20,639 nucleotides of DNA from an uncultured Emergencia sp. (GCA_902476665.1 CABSEO010000005.1:1-20639); one strand, 5' to 3'; positions 1 to 7,876 are shown, counted from the first letter of the stretch. The notes: generated by a model not told the origin, from the letters alone. Numbers and translations are program-made.

Positions 1-432
1 AATTTGGCCTGGCAGACTGGTCGGAGCCATCTGTCCGCCTGTCATACCGTAAATACCATTGTTGATAAAAATTACAGTGATATTTTCACCTCTGTTGGCA
101 GCGGAAACAGTTTCGCCAAGACCGATGGAAGCCAGGTCACCATCTCCCTGATAAGTATAAACCAGAGATTCAGGATTAGAACGTTTCAGACCTGTTGCAA
201 CTGCACAAGCTCTTCCGTGAGCAGAAATATTCAGGTCATGGGTCACATACAACTGACCCAGTCCGCAGCAGCCGACGCCCTCACAGCGTACTAATTTATC
301 CAGCATGCCTAACTCTTCCACAACTTCGCCGATTAACTTATGTACAGTACCGTGCATACAGCCTGGGCAAAAGCCGTTTACGAAGTCAGGTTTGATACCA
401 ATGGTTCTCTTATACACTTTTTCCATTGCCAT
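1..432 (-). CDS. 2-oxoacid:ferredoxin oxidoreductase, TPP-binding beta subunit (partial, 3' end off window)
   Basis: This is the thiamine-pyrophosphate subunit of a cytoplasmic 2-oxoacid:ferredoxin oxidoreductase (KOR/VOR type), which oxidatively decarboxylates a 2-oxoacid to acyl-CoA while reducing ferredoxin. The frame starts at ATG 432 and stays open to base 1, giving 144 residues. It shows the early FCPGCMHG motif, a Cys-rich CEGVGCCGLGQ segment, and the TPP/Mg signature YQGDGDLASIG followed by NNGIYGMTGGQ, all typical of this subunit. Its ATG overlaps the alpha-subunit TAA by one base, and an AAGGAGGT ribosome site lies inside the end of the alpha gene, so the two are translationally coupled. 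Substrate cannot be fixed from sequence: branched-chain 2-oxoacids or 2-oxoglutarate are both possible. A gamma subunit, if present, would lie beyond the left edge. Confidence 0.93.
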   Translation of the reverse strand, partial: MAMEKVYKRTIGIKPDFVNGFCPGCMHGTVHKLIGEVVEELGMLDKLVRCEGVGCCGLGQLYVTHDLNISAHGRACAVATGLKRSNPESLVYTYQGDGDLASIGLGETVSAANRGENITVIFINNGIYGMTGGQMAPTSLPGQI

Positions 433-1508
433 TATAATACCTCCTTTGCCAGCTCGCGAGCTGTATCCATTACCTGTCCCAGCGTCATAATCTGACCACC
501 GGATCTCAGGCATTCCTTAATCGGGCATCTGCCGTGAACAGCATGATCAACGTCCCATCTCATCTGGGCAGGAATTGACATTTCAACATCCAGAATACCC
601 TTTACTCTGTCATAGTCAAGGTTTTCAAAGGACTGATAAGGGAATGGAGAAATCGTGATTGGTCTGATCATACCTGCCTTAATACCTTCTTCTCTCAGCT
701 TCTTCACTGCAACTCTGCAGATACGGGCAGAAATACCATATGCAGTCAGAATAATTTCGGCATCATCGGTCATGATCTCTTCTACTCTGATATCTTTATC
801 CCATGTTGTATATAATTTTGCGGTTTCGATGTTGGTCTTCTCCCATCCGTCTCCGATTCCGCCAGGCAGAATTCTAACCTGCTCATCCGGCATATGACCT
901 ACGGCAGAAATAGCCTTACGCGCAGCTTTCATCTCGGCAACTTCTTCTGCACTCTTCATTTCTGGCAGTTCTACAGGTTCCATCATGGTTCCCAGAACAC
1001 CGTCTGTCAGAATCAGAACCGGATTATTGTCTCTTGCCGCAAGATCAAATGCTTCATAAGTCATATCTACTGCTTCCTGAACAGTTGACGGTGACAGAAC
1101 AATCATCTGGAAACCACCGTTGCCGGAAGCCTTTGTAGCCTGCAGATAATCCTGCTGAGCCGGCTGAATTGCACCGATTCCAGGGCCGCCTCTTCCTACA
1201 TTTACATATACAATCGGTAAACGTGCTGCTGCGCAGTAAGAAACGCCTTCGCTGTAAAGGCTGATACCTGTACTGGATGAAGAACTCATGGATCTGGTTC
1301 CTGTCTGTACAGCTCCATAAAGCATATTTACAGACGCGATTTCACTTTCGCCCTGTACAAAAACTCCGTCTACTTCCGGCATTCTCCTGGCAAAATACTC
1401 AGGAATCTCATTCTGCGGAGTAATCGGATATCCGGCAAAGAATCTGCAGCCTGCTCTTACAGCTGCTTCAGCAATTGCTTCACAGCCTTTCATAAATACT
1501 CTTGCCAT
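432..1508 (-). CDS. vorB: 2-oxoacid:ferredoxin oxidoreductase alpha subunit (VorB/KorA type)
   Basis: This 358-residue protein is the pyrimidine-binding-domain (alpha) subunit of a multi-subunit 2-oxoacid:ferredoxin oxidoreductase. Residues 27-31 are YPITP, the family hallmark. It is followed by GESEIASVNMLYGA, SSSSTGISL, and RGGPGIGAIQPAQQDYLQA, which match KorA/VorB proteins, and the length is normal for them. It sits between the ferredoxin-like subunit gene (2 bases upstream, GGGAGG ribosome site) and the beta gene (1-base overlap), the usual gene order for this complex. The neighbouring Ptb/Buk pair and peptide importer favour a role in amino-acid fermentation with branched-chain 2-oxoacids, which databases label 3-methyl-2-oxobutanoate dehydrogenase VorB. 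Specificity for 2-oxoglutarate cannot be excluded, so the gene symbol is provisional. Confidence 0.92.
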   Translation of the reverse strand: MARVFMKGCEAIAEAAVRAGCRFFAGYPITPQNEIPEYFARRMPEVDGVFVQGESEIASVNMLYGAVQTGTRSMSSSSSTGISLYSEGVSYCAAARLPIVYVNVGRGGPGIGAIQPAQQDYLQATKASGNGGFQMIVLSPSTVQEAVDMTYEAFDLAARDNNPVLILTDGVLGTMMEPVELPEMKSAEEVAEMKAARKAISAVGHMPDEQVRILPGGIGDGWEKTNIETAKLYTTWDKDIRVEEIMTDDAEIILTAYGISARICRVAVKKLREEGIKAGMIRPITISPFPYQSFENLDYDRVKGILDVEMSIPAQMRWDVDHAVHGRCPIKECLRSGGQIMTLGQVMDTARELAKEVL

Positions 1509-1510
1509 CG

Positions 1511-1726
1511 TTAAACCTCCCTATAAACTTCAATCGCTGCTTCCGGACATACAACGCCGCATGATGCGCAGCCGATACATTCATCCGGATTTGCGTCTAC
1601 AACGTACTGATATCCCTTAGAATTTACTTTCTCGCCGATAGCAAGTACTTTCTTAGGGCAGTACATCACACAATAGCCGCAGCTTTTGCAGCTTTCTGCT
1701 CGAATTTCAACTTTTCCTTTTGCCAT
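1511..1726 (-). CDS. Ferredoxin-like 2x[4Fe-4S] subunit of the 2-oxoacid oxidoreductase
   Basis: This 71-residue protein has two CxxCxxCxxxCP motifs, with cysteines at 13, 16, 19, 23 and 50, 53, 56, 60, so it should bind two [4Fe-4S] clusters. It is the small electron-transferring (delta) subunit that accompanies KOR/VOR complexes and passes electrons from the TPP centre to free ferredoxin. It is the first gene of the ferredoxin-alpha-beta set, 2 bases before the alpha start, with a strong AGGAGGT ribosome site. The clusters are separated by an insertion of about 26 residues containing GYQYV, as in such subunits and unlike compact free ferredoxins. A separate promoter for this gene is not obvious in the 113-base gap upstream, so transcription may run in from the ATPase gene. 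Confidence 0.9.
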   Translation of the reverse strand: MAKGKVEIRAESCKSCGYCVMYCPKKVLAIGEKVNSKGYQYVVDANPDECIGCASCGVVCPEAAIEVYREV

Positions 1727-1839
1727 ATTAATTACCTCCTAATTGGTATGACCGGCGCGGAAGGAAACATCTCCGCAAGCCCGTATTCAATAACCCTCAG
1801 AAACATCGCTTGTTTTGGGTTTCTTGACAATAATGGTTT

Positions 1840-2538
1840 CTAGAAGTTTTCACTCCATTCGTAAGTCAGGTAGAGCCTGATGGGAAGAAGTGCAGTATCT
1901 GTTTTTCCCGAAACGTCAGGATAAAGATTTTCCTGTACACAAAGATACTCTACCGGAAGAAATTCTTCAATCATGTCCTTCAGTCTCTGATTTCCGGAGA
2001 GAACCTCTTCTGCTGTTGTACTGATACCCAGATTAGGGTTACTCATCAATGAAATATTCTTCAGATCAATGTGTGCCATCCCAAGAACTCTTGCCATAGT
2101 ACCATCAATGGCAACCAGTTCTCTGGACCATGGCCGATAAGCATTGATAACAAAGAAATTCTGTGTGTTTCTGCGGTTCAGCAGCGCAGAAAAACCGCCG
2201 ATCAGTCTGGAGCCCAGATGATCTCCCCCTACGTCCATGATCACAATTGCATCTTCATTCAAAAGATGTTCCCGCACACCGCCGACTAGTGTCGGTGCAT
2301 CAAAGAACTGATCTTCATAGTGAAAGATAACGCCCTTCTGTTCAAGCATAGCTCTGACATCTCTGGAACGAAACAGAGGTTTCGTCTGATCCATATCGAA
2401 AAAATGCACTTGCCTGTCGGTAAGCTTTGCAATTTCCACAGCAAAGTTGATGGCAATTTCACTTTTTCCGCATCCTGCTTCTCCGACAAAAACAAAATTC
2501 TTCTTACTTTTTAAAAGTTCTTTCAATGTTGCTTGCAT
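1840..2538 (-). CDS. P-loop ATP/GTP-binding protein of unknown role, upstream of the oxidoreductase operon
   Basis: This 232-residue protein has a clear Walker A motif, GEAGCGKS, at residues 19-26. A hydrophobic strand ends in MDVGGDHLGSR around 101-111, resembling the Walker B/switch region of SIMIBI-class (MinD/NIP-like) P-loop NTPases. FDMDQTKPLFRSRD around 47-60 is a second likely nucleotide-sensing segment. There is no signal peptide or membrane segment, so it should be cytoplasmic. I do not recognise a named function; a maturation or accessory role for the adjacent Fe-S oxidoreductase is speculation from position. I chose ATG 2538 over an in-frame ATG at 2562. GGGAGG lies 6 bases before 2538, and a consensus promoter places transcription start at about 2561, so the first ATG would sit at the extreme 5' end of the mRNA. 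Confidence 0.8.
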   Translation of the reverse strand: MQATLKELLKSKKNFVFVGEAGCGKSEIAINFAVEIAKLTDRQVHFFDMDQTKPLFRSRDVRAMLEQKGVIFHYEDQFFDAPTLVGGVREHLLNEDAIVIMDVGGDHLGSRLIGGFSALLNRRNTQNFFVINAYRPWSRELVAIDGTMARVLGMAHIDLKNISLMSNPNLGISTTAEEVLSGNQRLKDMIEEFLPVEYLCVQENLYPDVSGKTDTALLPIRLYLTYEWSENF

Positions 2539-2544
2539 TGGCGT

Positions 2545-2550
2545 CCTCCC
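2545..2550 (-). promoter_or_regulatory. Ribosome binding site deciding the ATPase start
   Basis: On the minus strand, GGGAGG precedes the ATG at 2538 by 6 bases. This is the reason for preferring that start over the longer frame beginning at 2562. Confidence 0.7.
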
Positions 2551-2567
2551 ATTTCTCTTCACTTTAT

Positions 2568-2596
2568 ATTTTAACGAATTGCATCTATAATGTCAA
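2568..2596 (-). promoter_or_regulatory. Sigma-A promoter of the ATPase gene
   Basis: On the minus strand, TTGACA (2596-2591), a 17-base spacer and TAAAAT (2573-2568) form a near-consensus housekeeping promoter. The predicted leader to ATG 2538 is only about 23 bases. No comparable promoter is visible directly before the ferredoxin-like gene, so this one may also serve the oxidoreductase genes. Confidence 0.75.
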
Positions 2597-2650
2597 ATTA
2601 TTTTTCTGAATCTATAACTTTTTGTTTGGATAGTCTGGAAGGCCATACAT

Positions 2651-2693
2651 AAAAGAGAAACGAGACTGATATCATACTTCTCAGCCCCGTTTC
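2651..2693 (-). terminator. Rho-independent-type terminator of the peptide-importer/aminopeptidase operon
   Basis: An inverted repeat of 13 bases (2657-2669 with 2681-2693, two non-Watson-Crick or mismatched positions) encloses an 11-base loop. On the minus strand it is followed by TCTCTTTTAT. It lies about 70 bases after the aminopeptidase stop and just before the promoter of the next minus-strand gene, as expected for an operon end. The T-tract is interrupted, so efficiency may be moderate. Confidence 0.6.
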
Positions 2694-2760
2694 ATTTTCG
2701 TTCGATTGATTATTATGTGTCAAATAGTCTACGACAAAATGTCATAGGTCAATAAATTTT

Positions 2761-4005
2761 CTACCAAATACAGAATTTACCGTCGCGGAAAATCTCTGTT
2801 TCTCTTCCGTCTTCACCAGTAACGGTACAGTTCAAATCGGCTGTACCAAACATAAAATCTACATGAATCGCAGATGTATTCAGTCCTTTTTCCTCTAAAG
2901 CTTCTATACTTCGGTCCTCTCCCAGAATCATATCAGAATATCCTGCACCCAGTGCCAGATGGCAGGATGCGTTTTCATCAAACAAAGTATTGTAGAACAA
3001 AATTCCCATCTGGTTGATCGGAGAGTCGTAAGGCACCAGGGCAACCTCACCTAAATACTTTGCGCCCTCATCCGTCTCCAGGATGCCTTTCAGGACATCC
3101 TCTCCTGTCTCTGCACTGTATTCCACCACCTGACCGTCTTGAAATACCAGCTTCATGCCGTCAATAATATTTCCGGCATGAACAAAGGGCATAGAACTAT
3201 AAACAACACCATTGACTTTCCGCTTATGTGGTGTTGACAGAATTTCTTCTGTCGGTATATTAGGCGCAAACAATTCTCCGTCCGGCTCAGGACAATGACA
3301 GATACCCCCTGTAAATACAGCATCATCACAGAGTTCCATAGTTAAATCTGTTCCAAGACTGTTGGTAAAATGCAGTTTTCGCACCTGCAGCGCATTGATT
3401 CGATCCACATTTTCCCGCATTTCTGCAATATGTTGATCCCATCCCTCTGTACTGCTTTCTCCGGTTACATAACAGCTCTTAAAAATCGCTTCCCAAAGGG
3501 CCTCCAGGGCCGCCTCCTCCGACTTCTGCGGAAAAACTTTTACGGCCCATTCTTTGCCTGCTACAGCAGAAGCACTCCATTTTACACGATTGTCCTTCTT
3601 AATAAATCCCAAATCTTTCAGTGGCTCTGAAATAGCACTCTTCCAAAGGGTTAGCCTGTTTTCCGCTATATCTTTCAGGCCGTCAGGTGAGTCGTTGTTA
3701 AGCCGCAGAAAGCACGCATCTTTATCAGCATAAAAGGTTCTGGAATCCACCCACCAGTCAGGCACTTCGGACAATGCTTCAACAGACGCGTTTTCCAGTC
3801 TGATTTTTGTAAGCTGCTGATCGGCAAAATGAATGATAACATCCTTGGCCCCCAGCGCATAAGCCTTTCTTGCCAGGATTCTCAAAAATTCAATGGCAGT
3901 TACTGAAGTCTCTTCCACCACCAGAATCTGCCCTTCCCGAATTCCTACTCCTCTTTTCAGAATCAGTTCCGCATAATTCTCCAAAAGCTTTTCTTTTCTG
4001 TCCAT
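2761..4005 (-). CDS. M29-family metal-dependent aminopeptidase (AmpS/PepS type)
   Basis: This 414-residue protein matches the M29 (thermophilic metalloprotease/AmpS/PepS) family in length and motifs. It contains NIPTEEILSTP with Glu253/254, GEVALVP with Glu320, ENASCHLALG with His349, and HVDFMFG with His381 and Asp383, which correspond to the family's dinuclear-metal ligands. Members are cytoplasmic exo-aminopeptidases that release N-terminal amino acids from small peptides; no signal peptide is seen. Its ATG follows the TAG of the OppF-type gene with no gap (AAGGAGATATAGATG), so it is the last gene of the oligopeptide importer operon. That arrangement argues directly for hydrolysis of imported peptides. 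A terminator follows. Confidence 0.93.
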   Translation of the reverse strand: MDRKEKLLENYAELILKRGVGIREGQILVVEETSVTAIEFLRILARKAYALGAKDVIIHFADQQLTKIRLENASVEALSEVPDWWVDSRTFYADKDACFLRLNNDSPDGLKDIAENRLTLWKSAISEPLKDLGFIKKDNRVKWSASAVAGKEWAVKVFPQKSEEAALEALWEAIFKSCYVTGESSTEGWDQHIAEMRENVDRINALQVRKLHFTNSLGTDLTMELCDDAVFTGGICHCPEPDGELFAPNIPTEEILSTPHKRKVNGVVYSSMPFVHAGNIIDGMKLVFQDGQVVEYSAETGEDVLKGILETDEGAKYLGEVALVPYDSPINQMGILFYNTLFDENASCHLALGAGYSDMILGEDRSIEALEEKGLNTSAIHVDFMFGTADLNCTVTGEDGRETEIFRDGKFCIW

Positions 4006-4971
4006 CTATATCTCCTTCTGATTCAATATGCAAGCACTGTAATGATTGTCACCTATCTTCGCCAGCTGATACGGTTCAGCCTTGCAGGCCTCACAGGCAT
4101 AAGGACAGCGCGGATAAAACCTGCAGTAATCTACCGGATTAATAGGGGAACTCACTTCACCGCGCAGAAGCTGTGGCTCCTCATCCTTTTTCGATATATC
4201 AATGACAGGGATGGCCGAAAGCAATGCTTTAGTGTACGGATGTCGAGGATTTTCAAACAACTCATCCGTTGGCGCAAGCTCTACACACCGCCCCAGATAC
4301 ATAACGGCTATTTCCGTAGAAATATGCTTCACCACACTCATATCATGTGTAATGAACATATATGCAAGTCCTCTTTCTTCCTGCAGATCCATCATCAGAT
4401 TCAGGATCTGTGCCTGAATAGACACATCCAGAGCAGAAACCGGTTCATCACAGACAATAAATTCCGGGTTTGTTGCCAGAGCTCGAGCAATGCCGATTCT
4501 CTGTCTTCTGCCTCCATCCAGTTCATGAGGATATGCATTGATCAGTCGGGGAGCAAGGCCGACAACTTCCATAAGTTCTTTGACTCTTTCATGGATTTCC
4601 CCTTTAGTTTTATACATGCGCCCCACCTCCATGGGCTCTCGTATAATCTCTGAAACTGACAGTCTAGGATTCAGGGATGCGTACGGATCCTGAAAGATCA
4701 GCTGCATTTTCTTTCGGAGCTGTTTCATCGCGCTTTTTGAAAAGGAAGTAATTTCTTCTCCATCAAAATAGATTTCTCCTTCTGTAGGCTCCGTAAGACG
4801 AAGTACAGTTCTCCCAAGCGTAGTTTTTCCACATCCGGACTCTCCTACAACACCAAGAGTGTGACCTTTTTCTATGGAAAAGTTCACGTCATCTACAGCA
4901 TGAAGCATTCCCGAAGGCGTTTTAAAATACTTTTTCAGATGTCTCACTTCAACTTTCGGCATGTTATTCAT
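4006..4971 (-). CDS. oppF: Oligopeptide/dipeptide ABC importer ATPase, OppF/DppF type
   Basis: This 321-residue cytoplasmic ATPase is one of the two nucleotide-binding subunits of a peptide importer. Walker A is GESGCGKT at 43-50, the Q-loop is FQDPYASLNP, Walker B is IVCDEPVSALD around 172-182, and the H-loop is ITHD. The C-terminal oligopeptide-transporter extension is present (RHPYTKALLSAIP, then CRFYPRCPYACEAC, whose cysteines recall the Fe-S-binding segment reported for this subfamily). The ABC signature reads LDGGRRQ at 151-157, with Asp in place of the usual Ser. The start at 4971 has GGAGGT 8 bases upstream and overlaps the end of the OppD-type gene by 8 bases. Confidence 0.95.
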   Translation of the reverse strand: MNNMPKVEVRHLKKYFKTPSGMLHAVDDVNFSIEKGHTLGVVGESGCGKTTLGRTVLRLTEPTEGEIYFDGEEITSFSKSAMKQLRKKMQLIFQDPYASLNPRLSVSEIIREPMEVGRMYKTKGEIHERVKELMEVVGLAPRLINAYPHELDGGRRQRIGIARALATNPEFIVCDEPVSALDVSIQAQILNLMMDLQEERGLAYMFITHDMSVVKHISTEIAVMYLGRCVELAPTDELFENPRHPYTKALLSAIPVIDISKKDEEPQLLRGEVSSPINPVDYCRFYPRCPYACEACKAEPYQLAKIGDNHYSACILNQKEI

Positions 4972-5953
4972 CTGCGGTCACCTCCTCAAACAAATGGCAG
5001 CTAACAATATGTTCTCCACCAATATTGACTGCTTTTGGCGCTGTCTTCCTGCACTTGTCCATACACTTCGGACAGCGGGGAGAAAATACACAGCCCTCAG
5101 GCAGATCCATAGGATCCGGCATCAGACCGTCAATTGGCGAAAGACGCTTTGTCTTCTTTTTCATATCAGGAATAGATCCAAACAGCCCTACGGTATAAGG
5201 GTGATGCATCTCATTTAAAAAGATCTCTTCTGCAGTGCCGGATTCAACAATCGTCCCAGCATACATCACGGCCACCTTATCACAGTTCTGAGATACAATT
5301 CCCAAATCATGGGTGATCAGAATCATTGAAGTATTCAGGTTCTTCTTCAGTTGTCTCATCATATGAAGAACCTGTGCCTGAATAGTCACATCCAGTGCAG
5401 TGGTCGGTTCATCTGCAATGAGAAGCTCGGGTTCTAAAGAAAGGGCAATGGCAATGACAACTCTCTGCTTCATACCTCCAGAAAACTGATGAGGGTATTC
5501 CCGTTTACGTGCTGCAGGAATTCCTACCATTTCCAGCATCTCGTCTACTTTTTGTTCCATTTCCGCATCAGAAAGCTCCGGCATATGGATTTTAAAGGAC
5601 TCTTTTATCTGATCTCCGATTCTAAGCACAGGATTCAGACTGGTCATAGGATCCTGAAAAATCATAGAGATTCGATGACCTCTAATCGCCCGCATTTCAG
5701 CTTCTGTTTTTTTCAAAAGATCTCCGTCTTGTGCAAACTCGATCTTCCCTTCCGTAATAAATCCGGTTCGCTTGGGAAGAAGTCCCATAATCGCCAGTGC
5801 CGTAGTTGTTTTACCAGCTCCGGTTTCTCCCACCAGACCTAGCGTTTCCCCATTTCCAAGGGATAAGGACACATCATTCAGAACAGAGGATATTCCGTCA
5901 TCAGTACGATACTCTGCTGAGATATGCTCTATATTCAATATTTTTCCATCCAA
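4964..5953 (-). CDS. oppD: Oligopeptide/dipeptide ABC importer ATPase, OppD/DppD type
   Basis: This 329-residue protein is the partner ATPase of the importer. Walker A is GETGAGKT at 42-49, the Q-loop is FQDPMTSLNPV, the ABC signature is canonical FSGGMKQR, Walker B is LIADEPTTALD, and the H-loop is ITHD. A C-terminal oligopeptide extension carries HHPYTVGLFGSIP and a cysteine-rich GCVFSPRCPKCMDKC segment. The start codon is TTG at 5953: AGGAGGT lies 7 bases upstream and no better in-frame start exists nearby. It follows the OppC-type gene by 12 bases and overlaps the OppF-type gene by 8 bases, consistent with a tightly coupled operon. Confidence 0.95.
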   Translation of the reverse strand: MDGKILNIEHISAEYRTDDGISSVLNDVSLSLGNGETLGLVGETGAGKTTTALAIMGLLPKRTGFITEGKIEFAQDGDLLKKTEAEMRAIRGHRISMIFQDPMTSLNPVLRIGDQIKESFKIHMPELSDAEMEQKVDEMLEMVGIPAARKREYPHQFSGGMKQRVVIAIALSLEPELLIADEPTTALDVTIQAQVLHMMRQLKKNLNTSMILITHDLGIVSQNCDKVAVMYAGTIVESGTAEEIFLNEMHHPYTVGLFGSIPDMKKKTKRLSPIDGLMPDPMDLPEGCVFSPRCPKCMDKCRKTAPKAVNIGGEHIVSCHLFEEVTADE

Positions 5954-5965
5954 AGCAGATACCTC

Positions 5966-6841
5966 CTAATTCTTCAGTCTTGGATCCAGTGCATCTCTGA
6001 GACCATCACCAAGCAGATTCAATGAAATAACAGCCAGTGTAATCGCCCCGCCCGGAAACAGCACCAGATATGGAGCCTGCCGCAGGAAGTCTCTTCCTTC
6101 ATAAAGCATAGTTCCCCATTCTGAAGCAGGCGGTTTTACCCCCAGTCCCATAAAGCTCAAGGATGCAATAATCAGAATTGTTGCTCCCATAGCCAAGGTT
6201 GCCTGGACAATGATAGGACCGATGGCATTGGGAATAATATGTTTTGCAATAATATGCCAGTCATTGCTTCCGCAGCAGCGGGATGCTTCTACAAATTCCT
6301 GGTCTTTAATGGAGAGAATCGAGGATCTGATAACTCTGGCAAAAACCGGAATATAAGCGATAGACAGGGCAATCAGCAGGTTTGTCATGCTTTGTCCAAG
6401 AGCTGCAACAATGGAAATAGACATGAGCATTGGCGGAATTGCCAGAAGGATATCCATAAAACGCATGAGAATATTATCTCTGAAGCCGCCGAAATATCCG
6501 GCAATGGCACCGATTATCGCACCGATCGCAACCGCAATGGTCATGGCGATAATACTTAGAGTCAAGGAAATCCTTGCTCCATGAATAATTCTAGCAAACA
6601 CGTCCCGGCCAAACTGATCTGTACCGAACCAGTGTTCTGCAGATGGGCCCTGCAGTCGTTCTGTCATATTCTGACCGATTACTTCAGTATCATAGTCAGC
6701 AATAAAGTCCGCGCTGAGAGCGATGATGGCCATGAGAAGCAAGATAGCCAGCCCCAGCATTGCCAACTTGTTTTTCTTTAATCTCAGCAGGACTGCCATG
6801 AATTGACTGCGCGCTTTTAATTCTTGTTCTTCTTTTTTCAT
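5966..6841 (-). CDS. oppC: Oligopeptide/dipeptide ABC importer permease, OppC/DppC type
   Basis: This 291-residue integral membrane permease is of the DppC/OppC type. A charged N-terminus (KKEEQELKARSQF) leads into a first membrane helix around 30-50. A periplasm-facing loop carries HWFGTDQFGRDVFARIIHGARISL, the N-terminal OppC signature. The remaining helices follow, with the cytoplasmic EAA-type loop around EASRCCGSNDWHIIAKHIIPNA that contacts the ATPases. I chose ATG 6841, with AAAGGG 10 bases upstream. A GTG at 6850 overlapping the OppB stop is an alternative, but its ribosome site would be too close. It pairs with the OppB-type permease immediately upstream. Confidence 0.94.
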   Translation of the reverse strand: MKKEEQELKARSQFMAVLLRLKKNKLAMLGLAILLLMAIIALSADFIADYDTEVIGQNMTERLQGPSAEHWFGTDQFGRDVFARIIHGARISLTLSIIAMTIAVAIGAIIGAIAGYFGGFRDNILMRFMDILLAIPPMLMSISIVAALGQSMTNLLIALSIAYIPVFARVIRSSILSIKDQEFVEASRCCGSNDWHIIAKHIIPNAIGPIIVQATLAMGATILIIASLSFMGLGVKPPASEWGTMLYEGRDFLRQAPYLVLFPGGAITLAVISLNLLGDGLRDALDPRLKN

Positions 6842-6846
6842 GATAC

Positions 6847-7779
6847 TCACGCCCTTTCATACTGAGATTTGATACGAGGATCAATATACGCATAGATAAT
6901 ATCCACAATCAGGTTAACCAGACTGTAAGCAATGGTCACAAACATAATTGCAGCCATGACAACCGGAGTATCTTTCATTCTGATACTGGTGATCAAAAGG
7001 GAGCCCAGACCTGATATGGCAAATACCGACTCAATGACAACTGTACCGCCCAACAGATATCCGAAGTCCACGCCAATTACAGTAACAATAGGCAGCAGGG
7101 CGTTTCTCAGTGAGTGACGAAGAATAATACTCTTTTCTTCGGCGCCTTTAGCCCTGGCTGTTCTGATATAGTCCTGTTTTAAAACCTCAAGCATGGTAGA
7201 ACGTGTCATACGTACCAGAGTTGCCATTGTTGCTGTAGAAAGGGTCACTGCTGGCAGAATATAGCCGGATAGGTTATATAAGCCCGTAGCCGGCAGCCAG
7301 TGCAGATTCAGTGCAAAGATCAGCATCAGGATCAGTCCCAGTACAAAAGACGGAATAGATGCAAAAATCAGTGCAGCTATGGTGCTGACAGCATCCACAA
7401 AGGAATACTGACGCACTGCAGAAATCACACCCACCGGAACACCTATCAGCGTCGCAAAAAACATGGCTACTGCAGAAAGTGTCAGTGTTGTCGGAAATCT
7501 GCTTAATATCTCTTCAAATACGGGAAGTCCCGTTTGATAGGAGCTTCCAAAATCCCCCTGGAACATATTCACAATGTAATCGAAATATCTGACAAAGAAC
7601 GGGCTGTTCAGTCCCAGTTCTTCTTCCAGCTTCGCAACCTGTTCCGGAGAAGCGCTTTGTCCTAAAATCAGCTGTGCGGGGTTTCCCGGTGTCAGATTCA
7701 TAATGGTAAATACAATAAAGGAAATCCCCAAAACAACCACAAGCATCATTCCAAGACGTTGTAAAACATATTTAAACAT
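6847..7779 (-). CDS. oppB: Oligopeptide/dipeptide ABC importer permease, OppB/DppB type
   Basis: This 310-residue permease begins with the family-typical first helix and LTPGNPAQLILGQ. The N-terminal OppB domain then follows (NSPFFVRYFDYIVNMFQGDFGSSYQTG), then five further predicted membrane helices. The cytoplasmic coupling loop is YIRTARAKGAEEKSIILRHSLRNALLP, a clear EAA motif. It forms the translocation channel with the OppC-type subunit. Its start at 7779 has AGAGGA 8 bases upstream. It lies 97 bases after the binding-protein stop, with a strong stem-loop in the gap, so its expression may be reduced relative to the binding protein. Confidence 0.95.
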   Translation of the reverse strand: MFKYVLQRLGMMLVVVLGISFIVFTIMNLTPGNPAQLILGQSASPEQVAKLEEELGLNSPFFVRYFDYIVNMFQGDFGSSYQTGLPVFEEILSRFPTTLTLSAVAMFFATLIGVPVGVISAVRQYSFVDAVSTIAALIFASIPSFVLGLILMLIFALNLHWLPATGLYNLSGYILPAVTLSTATMATLVRMTRSTMLEVLKQDYIRTARAKGAEEKSIILRHSLRNALLPIVTVIGVDFGYLLGGTVVIESVFAISGLGSLLITSIRMKDTPVVMAAIMFVTIAYSLVNLIVDIIYAYIDPRIKSQYERA

Positions 7780-7801
7780 AAGTCTCGTCCTCTCTAAAGC
7801 G

Positions 7802-7833
7802 ATGAGGGTATTTCAGTCTATGAATACCCTCAT
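7802..7833 (-). other. Intra-operon stem-loop between binding-protein and permease genes
   Basis: A perfect 11-bp inverted repeat, ATGAGGGTATT (7802-7812) with AATACCCTCAT (7823-7833), has a 10-base loop. It sits in the gap between the binding-protein stop and the OppB-type start. There is no T-run after it on the minus strand, so it resembles an RNA-stabilising or processing hairpin, or a weak attenuator, more than a full terminator. Such elements commonly raise the ratio of binding protein to permease. Confidence 0.65.
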
Positions 7834-7876
7834 ATCAGCATTATGTTTTATTCTCGGATATACCGGCATTCTCAGC

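Noticed and set aside
1727..1839. Terminator or promoter between the ATPase and ferredoxin-like genes
   Set aside because: Only short, weak inverted repeats (5 bp) and no acceptable -35/-10 pair are seen; not enough to call either.
4042..4653. Plus-strand open frame of about 200 codons opposite the OppF-type gene
   Set aside because: Lies wholly antisense to a motif-complete ATPase; composition is unlike the neighbouring proteins.
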